NCBI RefSeq assembly: GCF_023101345.1
Contig: NZ_CP095848.1
Coordinates: forward strand, 2,859,297 to 2,923,296
Source of the DNA: Hymenobacter sublimis
GTDB lineage: Bacteria; Bacteroidota; Bacteroidia; Cytophagales; Hymenobacteraceae
DNA: 64,000 bases
Reading direction: 5' to 3'
Within the stretch, counting starts at the first letter, position 1, and each line of letters opens with the position of its first letter. The notes under the pieces are model-generated. The model saw nothing but the letters and a program-made list of their open reading frames with translations. It did no database searches and was not told where the DNA came from. A program made the translations under genes and the position numbers. Below, one piece after another: positions 9,531 to 18,367 of this stretch.

Positions 9531-9661
9531 CACCGCTCGTCATCCTGAACGCAGTGAAGGACCTAATCCCGTCTGAGCAAGCCGTTTCAACCTTACTCGT
9601 TCTGCCGCTCGTCATTCTGGCGTGATAAGATCCTTCGCGGGGCTCAGGATGACGAGCGGTG
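9531..9661. repeat. TCATCCTGA-type inverted repeat between response regulator and kinase
   Basis: CACCGCTCGTCATCCTGA at 9531-9548 pairs perfectly with 9644-9661. A third, partial copy (GCTCGTCATTCTGGCG) sits inside. The 316-bp gap 9461-9776 holds this element and no gene. It separates the kinase from its regulator within an otherwise operon-like set. Confidence 0.8.
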
Positions 9662-9776
9662 GGTGAGGGTGACGTTTGGTGACGAGCAGGCGAGTGAGGA
9701 TGGCGTTTGGTGTGGACAGATAGTGTGCGGGCCGAATGCCGAAAGTGGATGGTTTTACAGCTTTCAACACCGCAAC

Positions 9777-10898
9777 TTACCGCAGCTCCAGCACGGGCAG
9801 TACTACCCCAAACTCCGTGGCCGACTCCTGCACTTGCACGGGTTGGCTGGTGAGAAAGGCGTAGCGGGCGCGCAGGTTTTTCAGGCCCAGCCCCGTCGAT
9901 TCGCCGTCCGGGAGGCGGCGGGGGCGGCGGGTATTGCTGACGGTGAGCGTGCGGGCCTGCGCATCCAGGGCAATGCGAATCTGCAGCGGGTCGCGCTGGG
10001 AGGTGGCGTTGTGCTTGAGGGCGTTTTCGAGCAGCAGCTGCACGGCCAGTGGGGGCACCAGCAGGGTTTCCAGCGCCGCGGCGGGCACGGTCATTTCCAC
10101 CTGCACGCCCTCGCCCAGGCGGGTGCGCTGCAGAAACAGGTAGGCCTCCACGAAGCGCATCTCGTCGGAGAGCGGCACCACTTCCTGGTCCTGGCTATCG
10201 AGCACGTAGCGGTACACCTGGCTGAGCTGGCGGATAAAGCGCGTGGCCCGGGCCGGGTCGTTTTCCTCGACCAGGGAAGTCAGCGCGTTCAGGGAGTTGA
10301 ACAGGAAGTGCGGATCAAGCTGGCGGCGCAGGCTGTCGGCCTGGGCCTGGGCGTTTTCCTTCTGCAGGCGCTCGGCCTGGGTGGTGGCATCGCGCCAGCT
10401 CAGCAGAAACGAGCGGCTGTGCATAAACAACGACACGACCACCGTAATCAGCAAGGGCATTACGAAGGGGCGCCACGTAATGGAGCGCCAGGACTGGTGG
10501 TGATGGAGCACGTTGAAGCCCGTAGTGACGATGAAAATCACAATCAGGGACAAGACCAACGACATGGCCAGCGTAATCAGGAAGCGCTTGATGGGCTGAA
10601 TCGTCCAGTCGACGCGACGGTTGAGCCACTCGCTGGGAAACCCATTGGCCAGCCACAGGCCCGTGGTATAGCAAAAGTTATAGCCGAAGGTGACCAGAAA
10701 TTCCTCGCTCCACACGGCACAGCCCCGGCAAAAAACGAAGCTCAGCCCCACCGATAACGTCAGCATCAGCCCCAGCATGAACGCCCATTTGCGGTGGGGG
10801 TAGTGCCGCCCCAGGTCGACCAGGGAGTTTCTTCGCGCCTGCAGCGCCTCCTCAGTAGCTAGGGCCGGGCGATTCGATGGAAAGGCGGATTCAAGCAT
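9777..10898 (-). CDS. LytS/YehU-type sensor histidine kinase
   Basis: 373 residues when started at ATG 10898, which has an AGGAG sequence 8 bp upstream, a rare visible Shine-Dalgarno in this window. Four hydrophobic segments (about 39-55, 66-85, 105-128, 144-160) precede a short coiled linker, then RRQLDPHFLFNSLNALTSLVE with phospho-acceptor H197. The N-box QLLLENALKHN and the G-box STGLGLKNLRARY follow. CRGC at 58-61, in a loop after the first helix, could be a redox or metal site. It probably signals to the LytTR regulator downstream. Confidence 0.93.
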   Translation of the reverse strand: MLESAFPSNRPALATEEALQARRNSLVDLGRHYPHRKWAFMLGLMLTLSVGLSFVFCRGCAVWSEEFLVTFGYNFCYTTGLWLANGFPSEWLNRRVDWTIQPIKRFLITLAMSLVLSLIVIFIVTTGFNVLHHHQSWRSITWRPFVMPLLITVVVSLFMHSRSFLLSWRDATTQAERLQKENAQAQADSLRRQLDPHFLFNSLNALTSLVEENDPARATRFIRQLSQVYRYVLDSQDQEVVPLSDEMRFVEAYLFLQRTRLGEGVQVEMTVPAAALETLLVPPLAVQLLLENALKHNATSQRDPLQIRIALDAQARTLTVSNTRRPRRLPDGESTGLGLKNLRARYAFLTSQPVQVQESATEFGVVLPVLELR

Positions 10899-11055
10899 AA
10901 CAACAACTCCTGATGAGCGAATAAAGCAAGCGAAAAGATACCACACCCCACTACCAGCAGCCTACCCATGTGGCCAATTCACCTTGACTGATGGGCCGAC
11001 ACAAATGCGCCGGCCCGATGGCGCTGCTGTTGCGGTGTAGCGGAGAAGTGCCACT

Positions 11056-11757
11056 TTAGTTGGCGGAGGCCGTTTCGTAGCTTTTCAGCCGGCCTTTTAC
11101 CTGCCGCTCGCCCCAGTTGGGAGCCAGCACCGAGCTGGGCTTGAAGGTAGCGAACCGTGCGTGAGCTTCCTGGAAGATGGGCTTGGCTACCTCGGCCCCT
11201 CCCCCGAACATGGAAGGCGTGTAGTACAAGTTGTTGGCCTGCACCAGATACACGCGCGGGTTGGCGGGGTTGACTTTTTTGGCCGCCGCGAGGGTTTCCG
11301 TCACTAGCTTGGAGTACTGCATGGAGCGCAGCATGGGCGAAATACTCAGCCGGGCCTGGTAGATGTAGGCCTGCAGCACTAGCAGCTCCGAGGCCTCGCC
11401 GCCCAGCTTGCGGGCCTGGCCCAAGGCCGCTTCTGCCTGATTTAGGTATTGGTCGCGCTGGTCGTCATCTTCCTTGCTGACGAAGGCGGTAATGGTGCGG
11501 GCATAGGCCTGGTAATAACGGGGCAGCCAATCCTGGGGGGCCACGGTGGCGGCGCGCTCCAACTTGGCATCGGCTTGCTTGAGTTTGGCCGGGTCGCCGG
11601 TGCTCATGAGTTCCTGAATGGTAGCAGCCAGCAGGGCGGTGTAGGAGTCGGGGGCGGCGGTAGCGGCGGTAGCGGCGGGCGTGGCAGGGGCGGACTTCTG
11701 GGCTACGGCGGCAAAAGAAGCGGCTACCAGGGCGAGGGTGAGCAAGGACTTTTTCAT
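11056..11757 (-). CDS. Exported helical (TPR-like) protein of unknown function
   Basis: 233 residues. The signal peptide MKKSLLTLALVAASFAAVAQ is followed by an Ala/Pro/Thr-rich linker and then a mostly helical region with TPR-like spacing (KLKQADAKLERAATVAP, LNQAEAALGQARKLGGEAS). It is probably periplasmic. It carries the same 45-bp upstream element as the TonB receptor gene just upstream, so the two are likely co-regulated by the adjacent LytTR system. No catalytic motif is visible. Confidence 0.75.
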   Translation of the reverse strand: MKKSLLTLALVAASFAAVAQKSAPATPAATAATAAPDSYTALLAATIQELMSTGDPAKLKQADAKLERAATVAPQDWLPRYYQAYARTITAFVSKEDDDQRDQYLNQAEAALGQARKLGGEASELLVLQAYIYQARLSISPMLRSMQYSKLVTETLAAAKKVNPANPRVYLVQANNLYYTPSMFGGGAEVAKPIFQEAHARFATFKPSSVLAPNWGERQVKGRLKSYETASAN

Positions 11758-11815
11758 GGGGAGGAAAGGTTTGTGGTGGTTGATGATTCAAAGGTGAGCC
11801 GAGGCGAACAAGAAA

Positions 11816-11860
11816 GAAATTCGCCGTTACCGAAGTGTCGGATAAGCCGGATGAAGCGTC
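11816..11860 (-). promoter_or_regulatory. Putative LytTR operator, copy A
   Basis: This 45-bp block matches 14175-14219 at about 40 positions. On the minus strand it contains GACGCTTC, 13 bp (ATCCGGCTTATCC), then GACACTTC: two 8-bp direct repeats 21 bp apart, the spacing expected for a LytTR dimer. It ends about 58 bp upstream of the start of the exported TPR-like protein. Confidence 0.6.
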
Positions 11861-11875
11861 GGCCCTCATGGGTTG

Positions 11876-11922
11876 CCTCCCCCCCGGCCCCCTGTTCCGC
11901 GGAGAGGGGGCCGGGGGGGAGG
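11876..11922. repeat. Perfect 18-bp inverted repeat after the TonB receptor gene
   Basis: CCTCCCCCCCGGCCCCCT at 11876-11893 pairs perfectly with 11905-11922 around an 11-nt loop. It lies 2 bp beyond the receptor stop codon and before copy A of the operator. It may stop or trim the receptor transcript, though there is no U-tract. Confidence 0.75.
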
Positions 11923-11924
11923 CC

Positions 11925-14123
11925 CTACTCCGGCCGCTCGTTCAAATCCAAGGTGTTGTGCTTGTTGATGGAAATGAACAGGGCCACGAACAGCATGCGC
12001 GGGGCCGTGGGCGTAAGGGCCACCCGGTTGAATGTGCCGTCGGCGGCGGGCTGGGTGGCGTAACGGTAGCCAAACACATTCGGGCGGCCCAGCACGTTGG
12101 TGGCGGCCAGGTGCAGGATGGTATATTGCCCGAACAGGCGGGTGATGTAGCTGGCATTCAGGCTTACGTCCTGGTAGCTAGGCAGCTGGCCCTGGTTGTA
12201 GCCGTGCTCGGGGTCGTTCAGGTCGTGGTAGCGGCGGGGGCTGCCGTAGCTGTACGTGGCCCCGAACAACGTGCGCAAGGGCTGGGCCCAGTACTTGCCA
12301 ACCACCGACAGGCTGTGGCGGGCCGCAAAGGTGGGCACCGCCGCCACGGGGTCGTGGCGGTACTGGCGCTTGGTATCCAGAAAGCCGTAGCTGAGGTAGT
12401 ACTCCAGGTTGTTGATGGTTTTCCGGTCGCGCCACAGCACGTCCAGGCCGCGGGCGTAGCCGGAGCCGCCATTGTGGTAGGCCTGGGGGTTGCGGGGGTT
12501 CTGGCCATCGTAGCGGGTGAGGTGGCGGTAGGTTTTGTAGTAGGCCTCGGCTTGCAGCAACTGTCGGTCGCGGGTGTACTGGTAGGTGAGCACTGAGTGC
12601 GTGGCCTGCTCGAAGCGCAGGCGGGGCTGCACCAGCAGCAGGGCGTTATCCGGGCTCTGGTAAAAGCGCCCGTAGGCCCCAGACAGGGAGCTATTCTCGG
12701 TGGTTTGGTAGGCCAGGGCCAGGCGCGGGGCGGCGTTCCAGCGGCCCAGTAGAACCGAATACTCTGTCCGCCCACCCAGGCGACCGGCCAGCCGGTCTGA
12801 GAGCTGAAAGTCGGATTCCACGAAGCCCGCCGCTCTTTTCTCCAGGAAAGAAAGCGTGTAAATAGTTGCCACGGCGGCGTTGGGCTGCACTACCTGGCTG
12901 ACTTTCTGGGCTAGCACTTCAGCGCCCACTTTCACGTTCCAGCGCGTCGCGGCCGAGTCGTTAATGAGCACTAGCCGGCCTACCACGGCCTGCTCTTGGG
13001 TAGCAATGCGCACGGTATCGGGAGCTAGGTGCTGGTTGTCGTGGCTGAAACCCAGGCCGGTTTGCAGGCTCCAGCCCCGGCGCAGAGGACTGCGGAAGGT
13101 GGTGTTGAGGTAGCCGTTGCCATTGCGCAGCCCTACCGTTTGGTGGCCAGCCGGCTCGGGGCTGGGCTGCCCGATGTGGAATTGCTGCTGGCTCCAGCGG
13201 CCGTACACTTTCAACATGCCCGCCGGCCCGGTTTGGTGCCGCAGCCCCAGGGAGGTAGTCAGCCCCCGCGGCGACTGAAACCACGTCACGTTTTGGGGCA
13301 ACAGGCGCTGGTAGGGCGTCAAGTTGGTGTACTCAACGGAGGCGTTTATTGACGTCCGCTCCCAGCGCTTCACCTGCGAGGCACCCACGAACAGGGAGCT
13401 GACGGACAGGCCCGTCTGGGTTTCCGGGGCCAGGTCGGTGGAGTTTAGCAGCAGCACTCCGGACAAGGCCTGCCCGTACTGCGCCGAGTAGCCGCCGGTG
13501 CTGAACACGGTGCCTTTAAACAAGCTGGGCGAAAACCGGCCGCGCGCGGGCACGGCGGCCACCGTGGCGTTGTAGGGGTTTTGCACCAGCAGCCCATCCA
13601 GATACACCTTAGTTTCCGAAGCGGCCCCGCCCCGCACGAACAGCATGCCGTCTTCGCCTACCCGGGTGGTGCCGGGCAAGGTATTGAACGCGGCCGCCAC
13701 ATCGGCCAAAGCCCCGGCCGTGGTTTGAATGTCGCGGGTGTTGAGGGCGGCACTACGGTGCTCGTCGCTGGCCTCAAACGCCCCGGCCGTAATAATGACC
13801 GAACCCAGGGCGTGGGGCGTGCTTTTCAGGACAAGATCAAGCCGTACCGCTTGGCCGCTAAGCGTAATCGGCCGCTCCACCGTCACGAAGCCCAGCAAGC
13901 TGGCTTGCAGCACGTAGGAGCCGGCGGCCGGAGTTTCAAACCGGAAGCGGCCTAAGGAGTCAGTAGTGGCACCGTCGAAGGTCGTTTTCAGGAACACGTT
14001 AGCGCCCGGCAGCGGCTGGCCGGCGGTGTCATGCACGGTGCCGCTCAGGGTGGTAGTGGGTTGGGCCAGCAGGCGCAGGGCCGAGGCCAGCAGCAGGAAG
14101 GCCAGGAGTAGCAAACGTTTCAT
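11925..14123 (-). CDS. TonB-dependent outer-membrane receptor
   Basis: 732 residues from ATG 14123, chosen because it opens the signal peptide MKRLLLLAFLLLASALRLLAQ. A carboxypeptidase-regulatory-like domain follows (about 23-105: SGTVHDTAGQPLPGANVFL, GRFRFETPAAGSYVLQASLLG). Then comes a plug domain (about 125-240: FNTLPGTTRVGEDGMLFVRG, VYLDGLLVQNPYN) and a beta-barrel to the C-terminus. It imports a large or scarce ligand across the outer membrane, energised by TonB. No SusD-like lipoprotein is adjacent, which argues against a classic glycan-uptake locus. The two-component genes just downstream and a shared operator suggest LytTR control. Confidence 0.92.
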   Translation of the reverse strand: MKRLLLLAFLLLASALRLLAQPTTTLSGTVHDTAGQPLPGANVFLKTTFDGATTDSLGRFRFETPAAGSYVLQASLLGFVTVERPITLSGQAVRLDLVLKSTPHALGSVIITAGAFEASDEHRSAALNTRDIQTTAGALADVAAAFNTLPGTTRVGEDGMLFVRGGAASETKVYLDGLLVQNPYNATVAAVPARGRFSPSLFKGTVFSTGGYSAQYGQALSGVLLLNSTDLAPETQTGLSVSSLFVGASQVKRWERTSINASVEYTNLTPYQRLLPQNVTWFQSPRGLTTSLGLRHQTGPAGMLKVYGRWSQQQFHIGQPSPEPAGHQTVGLRNGNGYLNTTFRSPLRRGWSLQTGLGFSHDNQHLAPDTVRIATQEQAVVGRLVLINDSAATRWNVKVGAEVLAQKVSQVVQPNAAVATIYTLSFLEKRAAGFVESDFQLSDRLAGRLGGRTEYSVLLGRWNAAPRLALAYQTTENSSLSGAYGRFYQSPDNALLLVQPRLRFEQATHSVLTYQYTRDRQLLQAEAYYKTYRHLTRYDGQNPRNPQAYHNGGSGYARGLDVLWRDRKTINNLEYYLSYGFLDTKRQYRHDPVAAVPTFAARHSLSVVGKYWAQPLRTLFGATYSYGSPRRYHDLNDPEHGYNQGQLPSYQDVSLNASYITRLFGQYTILHLAATNVLGRPNVFGYRYATQPAADGTFNRVALTPTAPRMLFVALFISINKHNTLDLNERPE

Positions 14124-14174
14124 GGGGGTAGCAGCGAGGTAGTAGGCCAAAAGTGGCCTGCTGCCGCCGCGCCT

Positions 14175-14219
14175 GAAACTCGCTGTTACCGAAGCGTCGG
14201 ATAAGCCGGATGAAGTGTT
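14175..14219 (-). promoter_or_regulatory. Putative LytTR operator, copy B
   Basis: Second copy of the 45-bp element, ending 51 bp before the TonB receptor start. The minus strand reads AACACTTC, the same 13-bp spacer ATCCGGCTTATCC, then GACGCTTC. The spacer is identical to copy A although both copies are intergenic. Both therefore look like sites for one DNA-binding protein. Confidence 0.6.
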
Positions 14220-14349
14220 GTTGCCGGCCCTGCTGACACCGACTATTTCTGCTGCATACGCGGCTTCCGCGACCTAACCGCCGTAAACAGACCAAATTTG
14301 CAACTTCCGGCCCTTGCCCCCACAGCTTCTGTCCCCTGACCTACTTCTA

Positions 14350-15000
14350 ATGAAAGCTTTTCTCTTCGACCTCAACGGCACCATGATTCACGACATGGAC
14401 TACCACACCAGCGCCTGGCAGCACATCCTGAACACGGAGCTGGGCGGCAATTTCAGTTGGGAGCAGGTGAAGCCGCAGATGTACGGCAAAAACCAGGAGG
14501 TGCTGGTGCGCTTGTTTGGGCCCGAGCGGTTTACGGCGGCGGAAATGGACGAGCTGGCCGTGCGCAAGGAGCAGCGCTACCAGCAGGAGTTTCGGCCCCA
14601 TCTGGCGCTGCTGCCGGGTCTGCTGGAATTCCTGCAGCAGGCCCACGCCCGCGGCGTACGGCTGGCCATCGGCTCGGCCGCTATTCCCTTCAACATTGAT
14701 TTCGTGCTCGATGGCCTCAACATTCGCCGCTACTTCTCGGCCATCGTCAGCGCCGACGACGTGACGCTGAGCAAACCCCACCCCGAAACCTTCCTCAAAG
14801 CCGCCCAGCTGCTCGGCGTAGCTCCCACCGACTGCCTCGTGTTCGAGGACGTGCCCAAAGGCGCCGAGGCGGCCCAACATGCCGGCATGTCAACCGTCAT
14901 CCTCACCACCACCCACGAGCCCGCCGAGTTTGCCCACCTGCCCAACGTGCTCCACTTCGCCCCCGATTTCCACGACCCATTCATGCAAAGGTTGCTGTAG
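14350..15000 (+). CDS. HAD-superfamily phosphatase (beta-phosphoglucomutase-like)
   Basis: 216 residues from ATG 14350. Motif I is FDLNGTMIHD, with Asn in place of the more usual second Asp neighbour (DxDGT); the nucleophile D is kept. The helical cap (HTSAWQHIL) follows, then motif II IGSAA, motif III Lys in LSKPHPETF and motif IV VFEDVPKGAEAA. This order matches the PGM/phosphatase subfamily IA. The substrate is probably a small sugar phosphate. It lies divergent from the TonB receptor operon and has no clear partner. Confidence 0.87.
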   Translation: MKAFLFDLNGTMIHDMDYHTSAWQHILNTELGGNFSWEQVKPQMYGKNQEVLVRLFGPERFTAAEMDELAVRKEQRYQQEFRPHLALLPGLLEFLQQAHARGVRLAIGSAAIPFNIDFVLDGLNIRRYFSAIVSADDVTLSKPHPETFLKAAQLLGVAPTDCLVFEDVPKGAEAAQHAGMSTVILTTTHEPAEFAHLPNVLHFAPDFHDPFMQRLL

Positions 15001-15173
15001 TTGCAGGCCGGTTGGCAGGTAGCATTAGGGTGCAAGCAGTAGCCGTTTGGCAACGGATGCATAGCGAAAATACCGTCAGGCAGAGGCAAAGTATAAACAT
15101 CTGTTTGACAGGTAATTGCAGCACCTTCTACGCACTCTAAGCTGTGTGTACAGTAGAAAATTTTGAGTCAAAA

Positions 15174-15277
15174 AAGACCGTCATGCAGCGCGCAGCGAAG
15201 CATCTCGCATGGCGTCGTTGCAGTCATTGCAGTCGTCAGCACGCGAGATGCTTCGCTGCGCGCTGCATGACGGTCTT
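15174..15277. repeat. 35-bp perfect inverted repeat (GTCATGCAGCGCGCAGCGAAG family)
   Basis: Arms 15174-15208 and 15243-15277 are perfect complements, 34-nt loop. The loop matches that of the copy at 19723-19803, apart from an extra 9 bp (ATTGCAGTC) forming a tandem duplication. The rest of the 409-bp gap 15001-15409 holds no gene or other signal that I can see. Confidence 0.88.
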
Positions 15278-15409
15278 CTGATTTACCATCAACCCACTCT
15301 AGCTCAGCCGAAAGGGCGTTGCCAACACCTCGGACAAAACCCTGGCGCTGGTAGGGCGGTTGCAACAGCTACTCCCGTTTCTTGCTTACCCGTAGCCTAG
15401 CTCTTGCTT

Positions 15410-16291
15410 ATGACCCCGACGACCGGCCGCCGTATTTTTCAGGTAATTGATGGCAACAAGAAATTCGTCGGCGACGGCTTCGACGTGACCAGCCCCATGC
15501 CAGGGCCCCGCATCCGGCAGCTCAGCCCCTTCCTGCTCATCGACCACACCGGGCCCATGCCAGTAGCTCCCACCGAGTCGCCCCTGGGTACCCCGCCCCA
15601 CCCCCACCGCGGCTTTGAAACCGTGACGGTGGTGTACGAGGGCCACCTGGCCCACCGCGACACGGCCGGCCACAGCGGCACCCTCGGCCCCGGCGACGTG
15701 CAGTGGATGACGGCCGGCGCGGGCCTGCTGCACGAGGAGCGCCACGAGCCGGAGTTTGCCCGCCGCGGCGGCACCCTGGAGCTGCTGCAGCTCTGGGTGA
15801 ACGTGCCCGCCCGCGACAAAATGGCCCCACCCCGCTACCAAAACATCCGCGCCGAAGCCATTCCGGAAGTGGCTACCGCTGATGGGCGCGGCCGCATTCG
15901 GGTAGTATCGGGCACGTATGAGGGGGTAGCCGGACCGGCCGCAACCTTCTCCCCCATCACCCTGCTCGACGTGCACCTGCCCACCGGCGCCGCCATTACC
16001 CTTACGCTGCCGGCCGACTACAACATGGGCATTTACGTGGTGAAAGGCGCTATTACGATGCACGGCAACCGCCCGGCCGTCACGAAACAGCTTGTGGTGT
16101 TCGGCTGGGATTCTACGGACGTACACCTCACCGCCACCGGGGATACCGTGCTGGTAGTGCTGGCCGGCGAGCCTATCGAGGAGCCACTGGCTACCTACGG
16201 GCCCTTCGTGATGAACACCAACCGGGAGCTGGTGCAGGCCATTGCCGACTTCGAGAGCGGCGGCATGGGTCAGTTCCCGGAGGACGAGTAG
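15410..16291 (+). CDS. Pirin-family bicupin protein
   Basis: 293 residues. ATG 15410 follows an in-frame TTG by two codons. The N-terminal cupin has the pirin metal site: H64 and H66 in PPHPHRGFE, H108 and E110 in GLLHEERHE. VTVVYEGHLAHRD and GPGDVQWMTAG are family signatures. Bacterial pirins can act as quercetin dioxygenases or bind metabolic enzymes; which applies here cannot be read. It appears monocistronic. Confidence 0.92.
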   Translation: MTPTTGRRIFQVIDGNKKFVGDGFDVTSPMPGPRIRQLSPFLLIDHTGPMPVAPTESPLGTPPHPHRGFETVTVVYEGHLAHRDTAGHSGTLGPGDVQWMTAGAGLLHEERHEPEFARRGGTLELLQLWVNVPARDKMAPPRYQNIRAEAIPEVATADGRGRIRVVSGTYEGVAGPAATFSPITLLDVHLPTGAAITLTLPADYNMGIYVVKGAITMHGNRPAVTKQLVVFGWDSTDVHLTATGDTVLVVLAGEPIEEPLATYGPFVMNTNRELVQAIADFESGGMGQFPEDE

Positions 16292-16444
16292 CTTTCGTAT
16301 GCGGTGCGGGGAATGGACACGGCCCAGATTGCAACCCACTACTAGCCAAAACCCCTACGTTTCCGCAAGGTCAAGCATAACATAACCCGCAGCCGGGGAG
16401 TAAGAAAACCTGCCTGATGGCAAGGCCTTTTAATCCGGAAGCTT

Positions 16445-18178
16445 ATGTGGATGCGCGTGCGAATTGTGGTGTGGTGGAGCTTAGGAGCACTTTTCATTTC
16501 TTCGGCCGCGGCCCAAACCACTACCGGCCCGCTGGGCGAGCAGTTTACCCGGCGCGTGCTTGCGGAAAAGCTCAGCGACCCGTGGGAAGTCACTTACGGG
16601 CCCGACAATTTCCTCTGGCTGACGGAAGCCCGCGGCTACCGCGTCAGCCGCCTCAACCCCGCCACGGGTGCCCGCCAGGTGGTGTTGGACCTGAGCAAAA
16701 ACCGCGAATTCCCGCGCTACGACAAGATTCCGGACTCCCTGGATGGGGGCAAGCCCTGGCCCCAGGGCGGCCTGATGGGCCTGGCCCTGCACCCGCAGCT
16801 GCTCACCAGCAAGCCCTACGTGTACCTGAGCTACATTTACCGCTATGCGGGGGCCGACCAACCGGGCAACGGCAGCGCCCCCAACTACGGCGGCCACTTC
16901 TTCACGGCCCGGCTCGTGCGCTACGAGTACGACGCTCGGGCGCAAACCCTGAGTCGGCCCCTCGTCCTCTGCGACACCATTCCGGCCAGCAACGACCACA
17001 ACGCCGGGCGCCTGCTTATAGCCCCCGTAGCGGGCCGCGACTACCTGTTTTATTCCGTAGGTGATTTGGGCGCGGGGCAGTTTGAGAACGGTGGGCGGCC
17101 CAACCATGCCCAGAGCCCCACTTCCTACGAGGGCAAAGTGTTGCGCTTCCACATTGAGCCCGACGTCGACCACGCCCCCTCCGACCAGTGGATTCCGAAT
17201 GACAACCCCTTCAATACCAACCGGCAAAGCGCCGTCTGGAGCCTGGGCCACCGCAACGCTCAGGGGCTGGCCTACGCCGTGGTGGGCGGCACGGGGCGGC
17301 TGTACGCCTCGGAGCACGGAGCATTTTCGGATGATGAAGTTAACCTAATTGAGCGGGGCAAGAATTACGGGCATCCGCTGGTACTGGGCTTTGCCGATGG
17401 CAACTACAACGGGCTGGCCGCCGCAGCCTCTCACCACGCCAGTTTGCCCGGGCGCTGGCACACTACCTACCCCACCATCAGCAGCGAAAAGGCCAATGCC
17501 GCTCTTATTGGGCCTTCTTACCGCAACCCTATTGCCTCGCTTTATCCGCTCAGCAACCAGTTCCTGACCACGGTGCTGGAGCGCACCCGCGCCCACTCGC
17601 CCGATGAGCCAACCTGGAATTCAGAAGCACCCAGCAGTCTGGCCGTGTACACTGGCACGGCTATTCCGGGCTGGCACAATTCCTTGCTGATTCCGGCGCT
17701 GAAAAAGGGTAAGCTGATTCGGCTGCTGCTCCACGACCAGGGCACGAGCGTAGCGTCCGACACGCTGATGTACTTCCGCGGCCCGGTCCGTTACCGCGAC
17801 CTGGCCCTCTCCCCCGATGGCACCACGCTCTACCTCGCCACCGACAGTGCAACCGTTACTTCCGGCCCCTCCGAGGAAGCGCCCAAAGGCACGGCTTGCC
17901 AGGGCTGCATCATTGAGCTGCGATACGCGGGCGGGGGGCTGGCCACTACCCCGCCGCTAGCCGGCAAGCGGACAGTCAGCCCGGAAAAGGCATTGCAGGA
18001 AGTAACCGCCCTGGTGCAGCGGCTGAAACCCAAAGACCAGCGGGTGAAGCGCGCGGGCCTACCCGCCGCCCAGCAGCCTGTCTTCGACTTGCTGCTTAAA
18101 CCTACCCTCACCGCCCAGGAGAAAACCGAGGCCGAGCGCAATGCCCCGGCCCTGCTCACGGCCCTGCGTCAGCAGTAG
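16445..18178 (+). CDS. PQQ-dependent sugar dehydrogenase, soluble GDH-B type
   Basis: 577 residues with a signal peptide (VRIVVWWSLGALFISSAAAQ), so periplasmic. The beta-propeller shows LSDPWEVTYGPDNFLWLTE, SNDHNAGRLL with a conserved His, SYEGKVLRFHIEPD, SVWSLGHRNAQGLAY-like WSLGHRNAQG, and SEHGAFSDDEVN. These match soluble quinoprotein glucose dehydrogenase, which oxidises aldoses to lactones with PQQ and Ca. A helical tail of about 70 residues (from VSPEKALQEV) follows the propeller and is unusual. No PQQ synthesis gene is in the window. Confidence 0.85.
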   Translation: MWMRVRIVVWWSLGALFISSAAAQTTTGPLGEQFTRRVLAEKLSDPWEVTYGPDNFLWLTEARGYRVSRLNPATGARQVVLDLSKNREFPRYDKIPDSLDGGKPWPQGGLMGLALHPQLLTSKPYVYLSYIYRYAGADQPGNGSAPNYGGHFFTARLVRYEYDARAQTLSRPLVLCDTIPASNDHNAGRLLIAPVAGRDYLFYSVGDLGAGQFENGGRPNHAQSPTSYEGKVLRFHIEPDVDHAPSDQWIPNDNPFNTNRQSAVWSLGHRNAQGLAYAVVGGTGRLYASEHGAFSDDEVNLIERGKNYGHPLVLGFADGNYNGLAAAASHHASLPGRWHTTYPTISSEKANAALIGPSYRNPIASLYPLSNQFLTTVLERTRAHSPDEPTWNSEAPSSLAVYTGTAIPGWHNSLLIPALKKGKLIRLLLHDQGTSVASDTLMYFRGPVRYRDLALSPDGTTLYLATDSATVTSGPSEEAPKGTACQGCIIELRYAGGGLATTPPLAGKRTVSPEKALQEVTALVQRLKPKDQRVKRAGLPAAQQPVFDLLLKPTLTAQEKTEAERNAPALLTALRQQ

Positions 18179-18367
18179 GCGCGGCTAGCTCTTTCATCTT
18201 ATAGCTCCCCGGCCAGGGCTGGTAGCTGGGGCCGGGCGCTACCTAGTGGCGCATCGTCATGGGTAGCGGCACGAACCGCTTAGCCATACCCCAGCGACGA
18301 ACCACGCTCTTTTCGTAACCCACACATCCTGAATACGGTACCTGTATATACACTAACTACTCACGTT

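Noticed and set aside
9663..10757. 364-codon frame antisense to the second LytS kinase
   Set aside because: The kinase on the other strand has all family motifs; the antisense protein has none.
11835..12596. 253-codon frame antisense to the TonB receptor
   Set aside because: Val/Gly/Ala-rich shadow with no start context or motif.
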